Assembly: GCA_937910835.1 (NCBI GenBank)
Contig: CALEMG010000079.1
Coordinates: 1 to 8,543 of the forward strand
Source: an uncultured Alphaproteobacteria bacterium
GTDB taxonomy: Bacteria; Pseudomonadota; Alphaproteobacteria; Sneathiellales; Sneathiellaceae
Length of the DNA: 8,543 nt
Direction: 5' to 3'
Shown here: in pieces, positions 6,796-8,543 of the stretch
How positions within the stretch are numbered: the stretch's first letter is position 1
Layout: every line of letters starts with the position of its first letter
Program-made: the position numbers and the translations under genes
Notes under the pieces: model-generated
What the model saw: the letters and a program-made list of their open reading frames with translations, nothing else
The model's database searches: none
What the model was told of the DNA's origin: nothing

Positions 6796-6876
6796 AATTT
6801 TTCAGGATAATTTGTTGCGATTCATATCAATTAATGCCATCTCCGTCACCTCTAGTTAGATCAGGACCGTTTTGAC

Positions 6877-7806
6877 ATGCAACGACCCGACAGGATCATT
6901 GATGATGCCAGCAAGCAAAACTGGGTAGATCTCTACGCGCCGGAGGGCCTGCAGCCTTATATGAAACTCTCCCGGCTTGATCGACCAATCGGCACCTGGC
7001 TGTTGTTGCTTCCCTGTCTCTGGTCAATAGCACTTGCGGCACCTGCGGGGGAGTTTCCAAATATTTGGTACTTTATCCTGTTCAGCATTGGAGCGCTTGT
7101 TATGCGCGGTGCGGGCTGTACGCTGAATGATATCGCCGACAGGGATTTCGATGGAAAGGTGGAGCGCACCAAAAAACGTCCGATCCCGAGCGGGCAGGTT
7201 ACACTTTTTCAAGCCATTTTTTGGCTGGGCTTGCAATGCTTGATCGGGTTGCTGATTCTACTACAGTTTAATCTCTTCGCAATTCTGCTGGGCGCAGCCA
7301 GCCTCATTCTCGTGGCAATCTATCCTTTCGCTAAGCGCTTCACCTACTGGCCGCAGTTCTTTCTGGGCCTCGCCTTTAACTACGGCGCACTGCTTGGCTG
7401 GGCGGCGGTAAAAGGCAATCTCGAGGCGGCCCCGATCATTATGTATCTGGGCGGCATCGCCTGGACGCTGGGGTATGACACCATATACGCCCATCAAGAC
7501 AAGGAAGACGATGTTCTAATTGGCGTTAAGTCGACGGCGCTGAAGTTTGGGGCGGATACAGTCCGCTGGATGATTGGTTTCTATATTGCAATTTTCGTCG
7601 CACTCCTTCTCAGTGGATATTTTGCAGGCTTGACCCTTCCTTTCTATATCCTCATGGCGGGCGCAGGGACGCATCTTGTCTGGCAAATCCGCTCCCTCGA
7701 TATCGATAACGCCGATCTCTGTCTGATACTTTTCAAGTCCAACAAGGTTTTCGGCCTGATCGTGCTCGCCGCGATCATTACCGGAAAATTCTCCCTGCCC
7801 TGGTGA
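6877..7806 (+). CDS. ubiA: 4-hydroxybenzoate polyprenyltransferase
   Basis: Integral membrane prenyltransferase that attaches the polyprenyl tail to 4-hydroxybenzoate, the committing step of ubiquinone synthesis. The 309 aa contain the two Asp-rich Mg-diphosphate motifs of the family: NDIADRDFD (84-92) and YDTIYAHQDKEDD (200-212), with RTKKRPIPSG (97-106) after the first. Hydrophobic helices are seen at about 39-56, 62-78, 112-130, 133-150, 160-177, 186-200, 232-250, 252-270 and 287-302. MKLSRLDRPIGTWLLLLPCLWS (29-50) is the typical entry to helix 1. ATG at 6877 has CAGGA (6862-6866) 10 bases upstream. A longer hydrophilic N-terminus of about 25 residues precedes the conserved part. ubiD follows in the same direction, forming a small ubiquinone unit. 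The side-chain length cannot be judged from sequence. Confidence 0.96.
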   Translation: MQRPDRIIDDASKQNWVDLYAPEGLQPYMKLSRLDRPIGTWLLLLPCLWSIALAAPAGEFPNIWYFILFSIGALVMRGAGCTLNDIADRDFDGKVERTKKRPIPSGQVTLFQAIFWLGLQCLIGLLILLQFNLFAILLGAASLILVAIYPFAKRFTYWPQFFLGLAFNYGALLGWAAVKGNLEAAPIIMYLGGIAWTLGYDTIYAHQDKEDDVLIGVKSTALKFGADTVRWMIGFYIAIFVALLLSGYFAGLTLPFYILMAGAGTHLVWQIRSLDIDNADLCLILFKSNKVFGLIVLAAIITGKFSLPW

Positions 7807-7883
7807 GAAATGCTTTTGCTTTACGGCAAAGGGTGAACTCGGGCATAGTCGCCGGGGCTCAGATAATAATGGAATAGGTTAAA

Positions 7884-8543
7884 ATGGCGTACGGGTCACT
7901 CCGGGAATTTATTGCGCAGCTTGAAGCAGACAAGAAGCTCGTCAGGGTACAAGAGCCGGTGTCAACCGATCTTGAAATGACCGAGATTCAAACCCGCCTT
8001 CTGGCAGAAGGTGGTCCTGCTGTCCTGTTCGAAAATCCCGTCAATGAAAAAGGCGAGAAAAGCGAGATGCCCGTCCTCGTCAACCTGTTTGGCACGGTCG
8101 CTCGGGTTGCCATGGGAATGAACCGAAAGCCTGAAGAACTGCGCGAAGTCGGCGAAACCCTTGCCTTTCTACTCCAGCCAGTACCGCCGGATGGACTTCG
8201 TGAAGCAATGGGAATGCTGCCGGTTCTGAAAACCGTGATGAGCATGCGGCCAAAGACGGTGAAAAAGGCGCCTTGTCAGGAATTGGTGCTGACCGGTGAT
8301 GACATCGACCTCGACAAACTGCCGATCCAAACCTGCTGGCCCGGGGAACCCGCGCCACTCATTACCTGGCCATTGGTCGTGACGAAGGGCCCCGGCAGCG
8401 ACAAGACCGATGATTATAATCTTGGTATTTACCGGATGCAGAAGCTCGGCAAGAACAGGACACTGATGCGCTGGCTCAAGCATCGCGGTGGCGCACAGCA
8501 TCATGCCCGGAGGGGTAAGGACAAAACCGAACCTCTCCCCGTT
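7884..8543 (+). CDS. ubiD: 4-hydroxy-3-polyprenylbenzoate decarboxylase, N-terminal part
   Basis: Prenylated-FMN-dependent decarboxylase acting after UbiA in ubiquinone synthesis; it needs UbiX to supply the cofactor, and ubiX is not in the window. Exactly 220 codons are present and the frame is open at the right edge. Family signatures: MAYGSLREFIAQLE at the N-terminus, DIDLDKLPIQTCWPGEPAPLITWPLVVT (140-167), NLGIYRMQ (179-186) and MRWLKHRGGA (195-204), which belong to the cofactor and metal binding region; Asn179 and His200 are the probable metal/cofactor contacts. The catalytic Glu-Arg-Glu residues would be only partly included, since the later glutamates lie beyond the edge. ATG at 7884 has AGG (7876-7878) at 5 bases. 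It starts 77 bases after ubiA and no terminator is evident between them. Confidence 0.96.
   Translation, partial: MAYGSLREFIAQLEADKKLVRVQEPVSTDLEMTEIQTRLLAEGGPAVLFENPVNEKGEKSEMPVLVNLFGTVARVAMGMNRKPEELREVGETLAFLLQPVPPDGLREAMGMLPVLKTVMSMRPKTVKKAPCQELVLTGDDIDLDKLPIQTCWPGEPAPLITWPLVVTKGPGSDKTDDYNLGIYRMQKLGKNRTLMRWLKHRGGAQHHARRGKDKTEPLPV

Noticed and set aside
7815..7830. TTTGC/GCAAA hairpin after ubiA as a terminator
   Set aside because: Only five mostly AT pairs and no T-run after it; it would also separate ubiA from ubiD, which are normally co-expressed.
7810..7836. 8-codon mini-frame MLLLYGKG between ubiA and ubiD
   Set aside because: Too short to distinguish from chance and without a clear ribosome site or attenuator-like codon bias.

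Overview
The window looks like chromosomal housekeeping DNA from an alphaproteobacterium of moderate GC, roughly half by eye. Three things point there: the CtaC/CtaD sequences resemble the mitochondrial and Paracoccus type, the glutamate-cysteine ligase is of the plant/alphaproteobacterial class, and the gene order (tldD divergent from ctaC-ctaD; ubiA divergent from rsmE-gshA) matches neighbourhoods I know from that class. The genus cannot be fixed from sequence alone. I see no insertion sequence, phage gene, CRISPR array, tRNA or rRNA.

Layout. Left, minus strand: ctaC followed by ctaD (aa3-type cytochrome c oxidase subunits II and I; ctaD runs off the left edge). A 470-base AT-rich divergent intergenic region follows; it holds no convincing gene but has two clear inverted repeats. 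Next on the plus strand come tldD (metalloprotease) and, overlapping its last 17 bases and starting with TTG, a gene for a secreted single-CxxCH c-type haem protein related to the cytochrome c peroxidase/MauG group. That gene meets gshA tail to tail with a 7-base overlap. gshA lies behind rsmE on the minus strand. rsmE is divergent from ubiA, which is followed 77 bases later by ubiD, cut by the right edge.

How the genes relate. ubiA and ubiD make ubiquinone (prenylation, then decarboxylation of 4-hydroxybenzoate), the quinone that feeds the bc1 complex, cytochrome c and the CtaCD oxidase. gshA makes the first glutathione precursor. rsmE modifies 16S rRNA. TldD normally works with TldE/PmbA, which is not in the window. 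The periplasmic haem protein is the least understood gene here.

The most useful second looks are the 16-bp perfect palindrome and the 17-bp dyad between ctaC and tldD, the haem protein gene with its TTG start, and a perfect 8-bp stem in that gene's coding end which, read on the opposite strand, sits just beyond the gshA stop. I found no convincing evidence of an undescribed multi-gene system.
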